A stretch of 58,133 nt of DNA from a bacterium (lineage in GTDB: Bacteria > JACRDZ01 > JAQUKH01), in contig JAQUKH010000013.1 in the NCBI GenBank assembly GCA_028719205.1, positions 1 to 58,133 on the forward strand, in the 5' to 3' direction. The position numbers and the translations under genes are program-made. This document shows positions 16,477 through 25,256 of this stretch, piece after piece. The stretch's first letter is position 1; each line of letters starts with the position of its first letter. The notes beneath the pieces were generated by a model. It ran no database searches. It was not told the DNA's origin and worked only from the letters and a program-made list of their open reading frames with translations.

Positions 16477-17358
16477 ATGATCATGCAAAAAAAAATACTA
16501 TGTTTAATGTTGATTTCTTTTATACTTAATCTGTCTTTTGTTTTTGCGGAATCTAACGTATTCGAGACATTGAAGCAAAATCTGATTAAAGACGGGTTTG
16601 AGCCGGAATTTATCGAAAAAATATACAGCCAGCCATATTCTGAATTTATCCCTCATATAATCACAATTAATGTGAAGCAGGCCGTCAATGGTGCCAATTT
16701 TGTTCAATATAATGAAGATGCCGTTGCTGAAAAAGTGAAAAGCTACATAGCGGAAAATAATGAATTTCTGTCCAAACTTTATGAAAAGTATAATGTGCCT
16801 CCTGAGATAATCTGCTCAATACTTATGGTCGAATCGAAGCTTGGTTCATATATGGGAAAATACAGGGTGATAAATATTTACTCAAGTATGGCGGCTTCCA
16901 ATACGGATAAGGCGATAGATGATATCTATGAAAGGTATCAGGATGACGCGAAGTTAACTGAAGAGCAGAAACTTTCCAGGGAAAATATCGCGCAGAGGGT
17001 CAAGAAAAAATCCGATTGGGCGTATAGTGAATTAAAAATATTTTTAAAATTTGTAAAAGATAATAATATCGATCCCTTTGAAATAAAAGGTTCGTTTTCG
17101 GGGGCATTCGGGCTTGCCCAGTTTATTCCGTCCAGTTTTGCCCGTTTCGCGGTGGATGGCAATGGGGACGGGAAGATAGATCTTTATAACCAGTATGACG
17201 CGATGGCGAGCATCGCGAATTACCTGAAGGAAAACGGTTGGAAAAAAGACCTGACAAAAGCGCAGGAAAAAGATGTAATAGGGACTTATAACCATAATAA
17301 ATATTATGTTGACGCGGTTGCCAATATCGCGGAAAAAATAGTAAGCAGTAAACAGTAG
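16477..17358 (+). CDS. Lytic murein transglycosylase, MltB/Slt35-like
   Basis: The 293-residue exported protein has a signal peptide (about 1-25, ending FVFAES). The SLT_2-type domain shows the catalytic Glu in [15 protein letters not shown] (E119), [27 protein letters not shown], and [12 protein letters not shown], an EF-hand-like calcium loop as in Slt35. The end, [20 protein letters not shown], carries the usual Tyr region. It cleaves the MurNAc-GlcNAc bond in peptidoglycan to give 1,6-anhydro-MurNAc, acting in the periplasm. It could alternatively start at the Met two codons later. Confidence 0.9.
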   Translation: MIMQKKILCLMLISFILNLSFVFAESNVFETLKQNLIKDGFEPEFIEKIYSQPYSEFIPHIITINVKQAVNGANFVQYNEDAVAEKVKSYIAENNEFLSKLYEKYNVPPEIICSILMVESKLGSYMGKYRVINIYSSMAASNTDKAIDDIYERYQDDAKLTEEQKLSRENIAQRVKKKSDWAYSELKIFLKFVKDNNIDPFEIKGSFSGAFGLAQFIPSSFARFAVDGNGDGKIDLYNQYDAMASIANYLKENGWKKDLTKAQEKDVIGTYNHNKYYVDAVANIAEKIVSSKQ

Positions 17359-17395
17359 ATATATTCTGTTTAAACTTATTGCCGGGGGATCTGAT

Positions 17396-18019
17396 ATGAA
17401 AAAAAGAATAGCTGAGATTAAACGTAAGACGAGCGAAACAAATATCAGGCTTTTGTTAAATCTGGATGGGACAGGAAAATACAAAATAAAAACACAGGTT
17501 CCTTTTATTACCCACATGCTGGACTTATTTTCGAAACACGGAAGATTTGACCTGGAAATAGACGCGTTGGGAGATATACAATTGGGGGATCATCACTTAG
17601 TGGAGGATCTTGGTATTTGTCTTGGAGAGGCGGTAAAAAAAGCATTAGGAGACAAAAAAGGAATAAAACGTTACGGAGAAGCGTCTGTGCCGATGGATGA
17701 AACTTTGGTAAAAGTCATTTTAGATATAAGTGGCAGGCCTTATCTTGTTTATAATGTTAATCCGAAAAACTTAAAGAGCATTTTTAGGGGGATAAAGGAT
17801 CCTGAAAAAATAGGTAAGTTTGATTATAGATTGACAAGGGAATTTTTTCAAGCCTTTTGTAATAACGCAGGGGTCACCCTTCATATCCGTTTGGAATATG
17901 GTGATGAGCTGCATCATATTATTGAGGCTATTTTTAAAGCCTTTGGCAGGGCGCTCGGTATGGCGACACAAAAGGACCCGAGGATTAAAACACTCCCTTC
18001 AACGAAGGGTAAATTATAA
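17396..18019 (+). CDS. hisB: Imidazoleglycerol-phosphate dehydratase
   Basis: The 207-residue monofunctional enzyme has both manganese-binding motifs: [16 protein letters not shown] and [18 protein letters not shown]. Other family segments are [20 protein letters not shown] and [15 protein letters not shown]. It dehydrates imidazole glycerol phosphate to imidazole acetol phosphate in histidine synthesis. There is no fused phosphatase domain. It is first of the hisB-hisH-hisA-hisF block, and a REP-type palindrome separates it from hisH. Confidence 0.96.
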   Translation: MKKRIAEIKRKTSETNIRLLLNLDGTGKYKIKTQVPFITHMLDLFSKHGRFDLEIDALGDIQLGDHHLVEDLGICLGEAVKKALGDKKGIKRYGEASVPMDETLVKVILDISGRPYLVYNVNPKNLKSIFRGIKDPEKIGKFDYRLTREFFQAFCNNAGVTLHIRLEYGDELHHIIEAIFKAFGRALGMATQKDPRIKTLPSTKGKL

Positions 18020-18026
18020 AATTATC

Positions 18027-18054
18027 GTACGGGCGGTTCGCGAACCGCCCCTAC
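18027..18054. repeat. REP-type palindrome between hisB and hisH
   Basis: GTAC, a perfect 20-bp palindrome GGGCGGTTCGCGAACCGCCC (18031-18050), then CTAC. One base separates this from the GTAGGGG...CCCCTAC form of the other copies. In the transcript it would form a strong hairpin just before the hisH start and could affect the relative expression of the his genes. Confidence 0.8.
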
Positions 18055-18067
18055 AAATTAATGAACT

Positions 18068-18676
18068 ATGAAATACATTGCAATAATCGATTATGGTATG
18101 GGCAACCTCAGAAGCATTCAGAAGGCGTTGGAGTTTCTGGATTACCGCGCGGAAGTTACTGACGATAAAAATAAAATTAACGGTGCCTCAGCCGTTGTTC
18201 TGCCGGGTGTCGGGGCTTTTCCCAGGGCAATGGAGGAACTTAAAAAACGCGATCTGGTTGAGACGGTTAAAGATGGAGTGAGCTCCGGCAAACCTTTTCT
18301 CGGGATCTGTCTCGGTATGCAGATCCTTTTTGAAGAAAGTGATGAATTCGGCTCATCACAGGGGTTGGGTATTGTACAGGGAAAGGTCAAACGTTTTTCG
18401 GATAAATTAAAAATTCCGCATATGGGATGGAACGAGATTGAATTAATCAAAAGGCCGGATTTCATGGAGGATTTTCCAAAAAAATCGTTTATGTATTTTG
18501 TCCATTCTTATTATTGCGAGCCGAAGGATAAAAAAATAATTCTTACTAAAACCAGTTACGGCAAAAATTTTGTTTCAAGTATCTGCCGGGATAATTTGAT
18601 TGCTTGCCAGTTCCACCCGGAAAAGAGCCAAAAACTGGGATTGGAATTTTTGAATAATTTTGGAAGGCTAATTTAA
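18068..18676 (+). CDS. hisH: Imidazole glycerol phosphate synthase, glutaminase subunit
   Basis: The 202-residue class I glutamine amidotransferase starts IAIIDYGMGNLRSIQKALE. The oxyanion and nucleophile motif is KPFLGICLGMQILFEES (Cys at about 80), with His and Glu near the end (FHPEKSQKLGLEFLNNF). It frees ammonia from glutamine for HisF, which is encoded two genes later. The ribosome site is weak, and the preceding hairpin repeat ends 13 bases before the ATG. Confidence 0.96.
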   Translation: MKYIAIIDYGMGNLRSIQKALEFLDYRAEVTDDKNKINGASAVVLPGVGAFPRAMEELKKRDLVETVKDGVSSGKPFLGICLGMQILFEESDEFGSSQGLGIVQGKVKRFSDKLKIPHMGWNEIELIKRPDFMEDFPKKSFMYFVHSYYCEPKDKKIILTKTSYGKNFVSSICRDNLIACQFHPEKSQKLGLEFLNNFGRLI

Positions 18677-18710
18677 ATTCACGGAGCCTAAGTAAGGGGA
18701 GGAGGGGGAA

Positions 18711-19439
18711 ATGTTAATTATTCCCGCGATTGATCTAAGAAAAGGGCATTGTGTCCGTTTGATACAAGGTGACCCGAATCAGCAAACCGTTTACAGCAAA
18801 CAGCCTGTTTCTATGGCCAGGTGGTGGCAGTCCCAGGGCGCTAAGCGCCTGCATGTGGTGGATCTTGACGGCGCGTTTGAGGGGAGGATCGCGAACCTTG
18901 AAACTATCAAAGACATTGTAAAATCAGTTAAGATCCCTGTTCAGGTTGGAGGAGGGATCCGTGATATCGGGATGATTGAAGAGCTTTTTCACGCGGGCGT
19001 TGATTCGGTTATTTTAGGCACGTCGGTCTGCAAGAATAAAAGATTTTTAAAAAAAGCCCTGAAAGAATTTCCCGGCAAGATCATCGTGGGTATCGACAGC
19101 AAAAATGACTATGTTGCTATTTCCGGCTGGAAGAAACTGACAAAGATCAAAACGCTGGACCTGGTAAATGAAGTTGAGTTAATGGGTGTAAAGACAATTA
19201 TCTATACAGATATAAGCCGGGATGGAATGCTTAAAGGCCCTAATTTTTATTCGATCAAGGAGTTATTACAATCATCAACTATATCCCTGATAGCGTCAGG
19301 CGGGATTTCAGATCTTGCCGATATTAAGAAATTAAAAGAAATTGAGAGTGAAAGACTGGTCGGCGCTATTGTAGGGAAGGCGCTCTATTCAGGGAAAATA
19401 AACCTGGCTGAAGCGATAAAGATCGGAAAAAGATGCTAG
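18711..19439 (+). CDS. hisA: ProFAR isomerase (HisA)
   Basis: The 242-residue (beta/alpha)8 enzyme starts [20 protein letters not shown] with the catalytic Asp. [44 protein letters not shown] (second catalytic Asp) and LIASGGISD are the phosphate- and substrate-binding motifs. It performs the Amadori rearrangement of ProFAR to PRFAR. A strong purine-rich ribosome site (AAGGGGAGGAGGGGG) precedes ATG. It overlaps hisF by 7 bp. Confidence 0.96.
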   Translation: MLIIPAIDLRKGHCVRLIQGDPNQQTVYSKQPVSMARWWQSQGAKRLHVVDLDGAFEGRIANLETIKDIVKSVKIPVQVGGGIRDIGMIEELFHAGVDSVILGTSVCKNKRFLKKALKEFPGKIIVGIDSKNDYVAISGWKKLTKIKTLDLVNEVELMGVKTIIYTDISRDGMLKGPNFYSIKELLQSSTISLIASGGISDLADIKKLKEIESERLVGAIVGKALYSGKINLAEAIKIGKRC

Positions 19440-20260
19440 CAAAAAGAATTATTCCATGCCTTGATGTGAAAGACGGCCGTGTGGTTAAAGGGGTAAAATT
19501 CCTTAACCTGCAGGATGCGGGAGACCCGGTTGAGGTCGCGAAAAAGTATGAAGAAGAGGGCGCTGACGAAGTAGTTTTTCTTGATATTACGGCTTCCCAT
19601 GAAAAGCGGAATATTATTCTTGATGTCGTGAAAAGAACAGCTGAAATGGTTTTCATGCCTTTAACGGTCGGGGGCGGTATCCGGACCATTGAGGATATAA
19701 GAAACCTTTTGGCTTCAGGCGCGGATAAAATTTCGTTAAACACAGCGGCGGTGAATAATCCTGATCTGATCTCTGAAGGCGCGAAACATTTTGGCGAGCA
19801 GTGTATAGTTGTCGCGATAGACGCGAAAAAGGTCACAAGTCACAAGTTACCAGTCACCAGTGAAAAGCAGAAAACAGAGGGCAATGTAGGGGCGATTCGT
19901 GAATCGCCCAAGAAATGGGAGGTTTATATACACGGCGGCAGAACTCCCACGGGAATGGATGTTGTTGAATGGGCGAAGAAGGTTGAAGGCCTCGGGGCGG
20001 GGGAAATCCTTTTAACCAGTATGGATTGTGACGGGACAAAGAACGGATACGACCTTGAACTGACCCGTGCGGTTTCCGAAGCAGTGAATATTCCGGTTAT
20101 CGCGTCAGGCGGCGCGGGAACACTGGAGCACCTTTACGAGGCGTTCAAAAAAGGCAAAGCGGACGCGGTGCTTGCCGCTTCAATTTTCCACTATCGCGAA
20201 TTTACAATTCGGCAGGCAAAAGAATACATCGCGAAAAAAGGTATCCCTGTAAGAATGTAG
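19433..20260 (+). CDS. hisF: Imidazole glycerol phosphate synthase, cyclase subunit, with in-frame insertion
   Basis: 275 residues, about 20 more than usual HisF. Catalytic Asp residues are in [15 protein letters not shown] (D11 equivalent) and VVAIDAKK (D130 equivalent). Other motifs are [59 protein letters not shown] and [15 protein letters not shown]. The extra residues lie exactly between VVAIDAKK and [10 protein letters not shown]: first [13 protein letters not shown] from a GTCAC/AAGT short-repeat tract (19832-19860), then VGAIRESPK from a REP-type palindrome. In HisF this loop lies near the active-site face, so activity may be altered, but all catalytic residues remain. The UAG stop is part of the next repeat (20257-20327). 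Confidence 0.95.
   Translation: MLAKRIIPCLDVKDGRVVKGVKFLNLQDAGDPVEVAKKYEEEGADEVVFLDITASHEKRNIILDVVKRTAEMVFMPLTVGGGIRTIEDIRNLLASGADKISLNTAAVNNPDLISEGAKHFGEQCIVVAIDAKKVTSHKLPVTSEKQKTEGNVGAIRESPKKWEVYIHGGRTPTGMDVVEWAKKVEGLGAGEILLTSMDCDGTKNGYDLELTRAVSEAVNIPVIASGGAGTLEHLYEAFKKGKADAVLAASIFHYREFTIRQAKEYIAKKGIPVRM
19886..19910. repeat. REP-type palindrome inside hisF
   Basis: GTAG, then palindrome GGGCGATTCGTGAATCGCCC (19890-19909, 9-bp arms). It is read in the GTA-GGG-GCG phase, which avoids the TAG stop, and adds about nine residues. Directly upstream (19832-19860) is a degenerate GTCACAAGT/CAGTCACCAGT tract that also looks inserted. Confidence 0.8.
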
Positions 20261-20327
20261 GGGCGCAATTCATTGCGCCCAGTGAATCATCAATAAACCG
20301 AAAGGGCGTGATAAATCACGCTCCTAC
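20257..20327. repeat. BIME-like double palindrome between convergent hisF and the redox-sensor gene
   Basis: 71 bp bounded by GTAG and CTAC. The left hairpin is GGGCGCAATTCATTGCGCCC (20261-20280) and the right hairpin GGGCGTGATaaATCACGCTC (20304-20323). The two REP units are in inverted order. The TAG in the left GTAG is the stop codon of hisF, and the TAG in the right GTAG (minus strand) is the stop codon of the 1197-aa gene. It may also terminate transcription in both directions. Confidence 0.8.
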
Positions 20328-23300
20328 ACCACAAAAAGTATTATTACCCCGAATACAAAAACGAATCCCAGCGGCAGGAGGGCGTCATAAAAAACCTTAT
20401 CTTTATTGCCTTTTAACCGCTCGACTATTTTAAAGGTCACTAAAAGGGACAGGCATAAAGAAAGAAACACAATAATTGTTTGGAGGCTGGCGGTAGCTCC
20501 TGAAGAGAGAACGCGTAAATCTGAGAAATCTTTTTTAATGCCAAACAGGAATAGTATACCGGAAAAAATAAGCAATGCCCCACTGGCAAATACCTCTAAA
20601 TAATGAGCCATAAAACCGCCGCGAATAAGAGGGACGAGCCCGTAGGAAATAGCCGCTCTATTCTCCGCGAAGGAAACTCTGACGCGTTTGCTTTGAAGGT
20701 AACACAATAAATTATACACCAGCCACAAAATTATGATCGCTGAGAAAAATAATAAGTTAGTAATAAGTTTTTCCGGTAATTTGCTTAACGAAGAATATTG
20801 CGCGTGAATTTTGTGGACAAAATTGTGAAAGGCAAAATAATAAACGTAAAAAAAGAAAGCCGTACCAAGAGAAAGGATCAAAAAACTATCCGCTAACCGG
20901 AAATTGCGCATGCTCCAGAGTTCATCAGGGACAACACGCAGGTTAAGCTGGATTGACTGGTTCTCGCAATTTTTAATGCAGTTTCCGCAAAGGGTACAGT
21001 CGCGGTTATTGTCTATCATAAATGGATGATCATACATCGGGCAGCCGTTAGACATATCAGTCCCTTTAAAACAGGCGTGGGTACGGCAGCGGTTAGTGCA
21101 AAGATCCCGGTTTGCCCGAAGCTCCACAAGGGAAGACATGGAAAATATGGCGTTTACCGCGCCAAGTGAGCAGAGATAACGGCACCATACCCCGCGTTCA
21201 TAAAACATGCTGAATACAAGAGACCCAAGGATGATCAAAAGGAGAATAATGCCCATAAATTGCGGATGCTCATAAGCGTTCCAGACCAGCTCCAGCCATA
21301 AGACCAGAATACAAAGAACTGTCATGATCCAGCCGGAGTGTTGTACGATAAAACGCGGAGCTTTACGTTTGGGACGCAATAGTTTCTGCGCTAAAAGCCC
21401 CGGTAATGAAAGGGAACAAATGCTGCACCAGATACGGGCAAGGAAAAAATTGGAGAAAAAAAGAAAAGTCCAGCCATAGACCCATACTATTGTCAGGCCG
21501 ATATTATATTTTGCGCTCTTTGGCCCGAAAAATAAAGATAAAATTCCTATATAAAAAATAACACTGATAATAATCTTAGGAAGAATTGGAAAATATGAAC
21601 TTGAAAAAAACTGCCGCACCTTATCAAAACGCAGTAAATTATAACCCAGTTTACCTTCAGTTCTTGGAAGCCCTAACAGGATCTGTTCCGAAAGGATCTC
21701 TCCTGTATCGCTTAAGATCACCGCGCGTTCGATAACGTTGGACATTTCCGTTAAATTACCCGGCCAGTCATAATTCATAAGCACTCCCAGGGCGTCAGGG
21801 GCAATGTTTTTTATCTCTTTAAAATTCTTTTTTCCAAACTGCTTTAAAAAATTTTGTGCCAAAGCCGGTATGTCGCGCTTGCGGCTCCTGAGAGGCGGCA
21901 ATTCAAAGGATTGTTCTGCCAGAAGATTATAAAAATCACGGTTAAAATTGCCGGAATTAACTAAAAACTTAACATCACCGTCAATGAGAAAAATAAACCG
22001 CACAGCAAGGAGAATCTTTCTTTTTCCTCCCAGGGATTGGAAATGTCCGGTTTTTATTGCCTCCAATAGCTTAAGCTGTACGCTTTTTTCAAGGTCTTCA
22101 ATATGAGACAACGCGATCGTTCCACCTTTAAACTGTTCCATATACCCCAGGCGGCGTACCGGCGCGAAAGAAAAAGAATCTTTTTCATAACCGAAAAGCT
22201 CTCCTCCCCAGAGGCGCGGATCAAAACGCCTGGCATCTACTTCGATATAGGGGCCGTCAAGATTCGGGCTCTCCAGGTGAATTTGTTTCGCAACCAGCCT
22301 TTTACCTGTTCCGGCTTCTCCTGTCAAAAGTACAGGACGCAAATTGGCTGAGAATTCGGCAATAGCGGCCCTCATTTGATTCGCCTGATGAGACTCACCG
22401 ACAAAATCACCGGCTTTGATAAGGTCCCCCTTCGCGCTGATCTTAGCGGTACGATCGCTGAAGATACGGGCATTTTCAATAGCGATTGAGGCCTGGCTGG
22501 CTATAGTATCCAGAAGCCGCTGATCATCATCCGTAAAAGGATGCCATTCTTCATCAGCTTTTTTATCATATACGGACATAGTTCCTATAACATTACCCTT
22601 CATAAAAAGAGGAACACAAAGAACCGAACGGATCTCCCCCGGGATATTATGCGCGAAAAGCGGGTTCTTTGCCACGTCATTTGAAATTATCGGTTTACCC
22701 TCTTCAGCTACTTTACCGGCTACACCTTCACCGATCTTTTGGGTTACTGTATGAGCCACTTCATCAGTGATACCATAATAAGACTTAATATGTAAAATGC
22801 CTTCCTGTTCATCTTTCAGCCTTAAAATGACGCCTTCAACTTTCATGAGAGACGCGGTCAGGCTGACGATCTTATATAAGAGGCGCGGCAGGTCATAAGA
22901 AGCGTTGAGTTCTTTGCCTATTTGTGAAAGTGCCTCAAGCTCATCACGCTGGCGGCGGGCTTCCTGATAAAATTGCATATTTTTTAAAAGCTGCGCTATG
23001 TGAGGCGCAAAAAAACTAAAAAGTTTTTTACTTTCGGGGCTGAAAATATCCGCCTCAAGCGCATAGATCGAAAGCGCCCCGAAAGGATCATTGTCACCCG
23101 TACATATGAGGGGAACAACAAGCGCGGCGTTATATTTTATATAATTATTATCAAATTCCTTGAGAGCCGCGTTATTTAAATAAATTATTTTTTTTGACCG
23201 CATTACTTCATAAATAGGGGACGATCCCTTCAGATACTCTTTTCGGGTCGCTTGTTTACTTTGGTCTATACCTCCGCAATAAGCGGATTCTTTAAGTCGT

Positions 23301-23917
23301 TCCGGAGTTCCAAGATAAAGCTCACAAAGGTCAGCGTTAAAATTATTTAAAACAAGCTCGGTAATTTTTTCTTTAATATCTTCAAAAGAGAGATCGGTTG
23401 AAGCAAGAGCATTTAATTTATTTAAAAATGATAATTCAATTTCTTTTTTCTTCAGGTCGGCCTGATCGGATTCTTCCGCCCGGTGAGCGGTTTCTGTCCG
23501 ATTTTTCGAAGCTTCGCGCAGCCTTTCAGCAAGTGCTTCATCAAGCAGGCGGTGGATGCGGGGATTTTCCAGGAGTATTTCATCAAAGGCTATTTTTTCC
23601 AATGAGAGTAAAATCAGGTCTTCGGAAGCTTTCACGCTGCGTGAACGGGGGCTTCCGGTCAAAAGAGATATCTCGCCAAAGTGGTTCCCGGCGGATAGAT
23701 GCCCTACGGTGCTTGTCCCTCCGTCATCATAATTCACAATAAGATCAACTTTACCCTGGACGATCACATAAAAGGCATGGCCCATCTCGCCCTGACGATA
23801 AACATAACCGCCTTTTTTTACAACAAGCTCTTCTGTAACGGAAGCAATAAGCGCAAGCTCATCCGGCTTGAGTTTGTGAAATAAAGGTGTATCAGCCAGT
23901 AATTTTGTTTTATCCAT
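20324..23917 (-). CDS. Fusion: cNMP-binding, two GAF, degenerate sigma54-type AAA+, membrane Fe-S (NapH/NosR-like)
   Basis: 1197 residues. Residues about 1-130: cyclic-nucleotide-binding fold (GQMGHAFYVIVQGKVDLIV-like core, HFGEISLLTGSPRSRSVKA). About 165-320 and 330-490: GAF domains. About 500-745: sigma54-activator AAA+ domain with Walker A GEAGTGKR (about 533), ELFGYEKDSFSFA where GAFTGA should be, and GTIALSHIEDL where Walker B Asp-Glu should be; the later LPPLRSRKRDIPALAQNFL and YDWPGNLTEMSNVIERAVIL are conserved. No Fis-type DNA-binding helix follows. Instead, about 770-1197 is a multi-spanning membrane region with WCSICSLSLPG, WCRYLCSLG, a CTNRCRTHAC cluster and the ferredoxin motif CTLCGNCIKNC (about 980). 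It is probably a membrane redox or electron-transfer protein gated by nucleotide and GAF ligands, not a sigma54 activator. Confidence 0.88.
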   Translation of the reverse strand: MDKTKLLADTPLFHKLKPDELALIASVTEELVVKKGGYVYRQGEMGHAFYVIVQGKVDLIVNYDDGGTSTVGHLSAGNHFGEISLLTGSPRSRSVKASEDLILLSLEKIAFDEILLENPRIHRLLDEALAERLREASKNRTETAHRAEESDQADLKKKEIELSFLNKLNALASTDLSFEDIKEKITELVLNNFNADLCELYLGTPERLKESAYCGGIDQSKQATRKEYLKGSSPIYEVMRSKKIIYLNNAALKEFDNNYIKYNAALVVPLICTGDNDPFGALSIYALEADIFSPESKKLFSFFAPHIAQLLKNMQFYQEARRQRDELEALSQIGKELNASYDLPRLLYKIVSLTASLMKVEGVILRLKDEQEGILHIKSYYGITDEVAHTVTQKIGEGVAGKVAEEGKPIISNDVAKNPLFAHNIPGEIRSVLCVPLFMKGNVIGTMSVYDKKADEEWHPFTDDDQRLLDTIASQASIAIENARIFSDRTAKISAKGDLIKAGDFVGESHQANQMRAAIAEFSANLRPVLLTGEAGTGKRLVAKQIHLESPNLDGPYIEVDARRFDPRLWGGELFGYEKDSFSFAPVRRLGYMEQFKGGTIALSHIEDLEKSVQLKLLEAIKTGHFQSLGGKRKILLAVRFIFLIDGDVKFLVNSGNFNRDFYNLLAEQSFELPPLRSRKRDIPALAQNFLKQFGKKNFKEIKNIAPDALGVLMNYDWPGNLTEMSNVIERAVILSDTGEILSEQILLGLPRTEGKLGYNLLRFDKVRQFFSSSYFPILPKIIISVIFYIGILSLFFGPKSAKYNIGLTIVWVYGWTFLFFSNFFLARIWCSICSLSLPGLLAQKLLRPKRKAPRFIVQHSGWIMTVLCILVLWLELVWNAYEHPQFMGIILLLIILGSLVFSMFYERGVWCRYLCSLGAVNAIFSMSSLVELRANRDLCTNRCRTHACFKGTDMSNGCPMYDHPFMIDNNRDCTLCGNCIKNCENQSIQLNLRVVPDELWSMRNFRLADSFLILSLGTAFFFYVYYFAFHNFVHKIHAQYSSLSKLPEKLITNLLFFSAIIILWLVYNLLCYLQSKRVRVSFAENRAAISYGLVPLIRGGFMAHYLEVFASGALLIFSGILFLFGIKKDFSDLRVLSSGATASLQTIIVFLSLCLSLLVTFKIVERLKGNKDKVFYDALLPLGFVFVFGVIILFVV

Positions 23918-23989
23918 AATTACTCACAATTTTACCACATCCCGCTTTTTTTTAAAGTAGTATAAAAGATTTAATTTTAATGAATATTA

Positions 23990-24018
23990 TTAACTAATAC
24001 TAAATAAAATGATATAAT
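23990..24018 (+). promoter_or_regulatory. Promoter of the kaiB-like operon
   Basis: TTAACT (23990-23995), 17-bp spacer, perfect TATAAT (24013-24018). ATG starts six bases after the -10, so transcription would begin at or next to the start codon: a leaderless mRNA. Confidence 0.55.
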
Positions 24019-24024
24019 AAATAA

Positions 24025-24303
24025 ATGAATAAATATACTTTTAAGCTTTTTATATCCGGTGAGAAAGAAGAGTCAAGCCTGTTAATAGAAAAATTAGAAG
24101 AGATCTTAAAGAAGCAGTTAAATAACAATTTTGAGCTTCGCATTGTCGATATTTTAAAAAATCCCGCAATAGCAGAAGAAGATAAAATTTTAATTATCCC
24201 GACGTTAATTAAGAGTTCCCCTCTGCCGGTAAAAAAAATATTCGGGGATCTGCTGAATGAAAAAATTATTTTGTCATATTTGGATATACCTGATAAAAAT
24301 TAG
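24025..24303 (+). CDS. KaiB-like protein
   Basis: The 92-residue thioredoxin-like protein matches KaiB along its full length: an N-terminal beta strand YTFKLFISG, then ELRIVDILKNPAIAEEDKIL, IPTLIKSSPLPVKKIFGDL and ILSYLDI. The EEDKIL...PTL....P.PV.KI.GDL pattern is the KaiB signature. In cyanobacteria KaiB binds KaiC and resets the clock kinase; in other bacteria KaiB-like proteins often accompany histidine kinases or stress genes. No kaiA or kaiC occurs in the window. No Shine-Dalgarno precedes ATG. It starts a row of sensory genes, with the PhnD-like gene 14 bp later. Confidence 0.88.
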   Translation: MNKYTFKLFISGEKEESSLLIEKLEEILKKQLNNNFELRIVDILKNPAIAEEDKILIIPTLIKSSPLPVKKIFGDLLNEKIILSYLDIPDKN

Positions 24304-24317
24304 GAGGTTAAATCAAA

Positions 24318-25232
24318 ATGAAAATCAATAAATATTTCCCATTAGTTTTTACAATTATATTCTGCGGCATAATTACTTCATCCGGTTTAACGGCAGGAGA
24401 AATAAAGAAGTTCAAAAAGGGGGATAAATTCACGATCGCTCTTATCCCCGAGAGAAATATCTTTGAACAGAGAAAACGGTATAAATATATAACGGATTAC
24501 CTGTCTAAACATCTTGGGCTGGATGTAAGGGCGGAGGTTTTATCAAATTATGGCAAGATCTGCGACGTGTTCCTGAATAATGAAGTCGACGCGGGTTTTT
24601 TTGGGAGTTTTAGTTATGTGTTAACAAGAGCACAGACAAATATTATTCCAATAGCAAGGCCGGTAGAACTTGACGGTACTTCCACTTACACCGGATATAT
24701 ATTTGTCCGCAAGGACAGTGGCATTAAATCGGCAAAAGATATGAAAGATAAAGTATTGGCCCTGGTTTCCAGGGCAACTACCGCGGGATATATTTTTCAG
24801 CTGGATTATTTTCAAAAAAACGGGATAAAGGACATGGAAAAATATTTATCTAAGATTTATTTCGCAGGTTCACACGACGCCGCGGCATGGTCTGTATATA
24901 CGGGAGAGGCGGATATCGGAGGATGTAAAAATCATATTTTTAATGAGTTATGCAAAAAAAATCCGGATTTTAAAAATAATATGGTTATTTTGGAAGAATC
25001 AGTACAGGTCCCAAGTAATGGTATTGCTGTCCGGGCTGATATTGATCCTGACCTGCAAAAACGCCTCAAAGACCTGTTATTAAACCTTGATAAAGATCAG
25101 GAAGGGAAAGAACTGTTGAAAAAATTTGCCGTGATAAAATTTATTGAGACTTCAGATAAAGATTATGATGCCCTTTATAAAATGGTTGATAGATTAAATA
25201 TTAACCTGAAAACTTATCCTTATCATGATTAA
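24318..25232 (+). CDS. PhnD-type periplasmic binding protein
   Basis: 304 residues with a signal peptide (about 1-26). The body matches the phosphate/phosphonate-binding-like family: TIALIPERNIFEQRKRYKYI, VDAGFFGSFSYVLTRA, YTGYIFVRKDSGIKSAKDMK, GEADIGGCKNHIF and VPSNGIAVRADID. It has a strong AGGAGG ribosome site. No ABC permease or ATPase lies beside it, and the next genes encode membrane sensors. It therefore probably works as a periplasmic ligand sensor rather than for uptake. The ligand is unknown. Confidence 0.85.
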   Translation: MKINKYFPLVFTIIFCGIITSSGLTAGEIKKFKKGDKFTIALIPERNIFEQRKRYKYITDYLSKHLGLDVRAEVLSNYGKICDVFLNNEVDAGFFGSFSYVLTRAQTNIIPIARPVELDGTSTYTGYIFVRKDSGIKSAKDMKDKVLALVSRATTAGYIFQLDYFQKNGIKDMEKYLSKIYFAGSHDAAAWSVYTGEADIGGCKNHIFNELCKKNPDFKNNMVILEESVQVPSNGIAVRADIDPDLQKRLKDLLLNLDKDQEGKELLKKFAVIKFIETSDKDYDALYKMVDRLNINLKTYPYHD

Positions 25233-25256
25233 ATTGTGATGCAAAAGGAAATATCA

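Noticed and set aside
20324-23917. The 1197-aa protein as an ordinary sigma54-dependent regulator
   Set aside because: GAFTGA, Walker B acids and the DNA-binding helix are all missing, and a membrane Fe-S domain follows.
24318-25232. PhnD-like gene as part of a phosphonate uptake operon
   Set aside because: No ABC permease, ATPase or C-P lyase genes are adjacent; neighbours are sensory.
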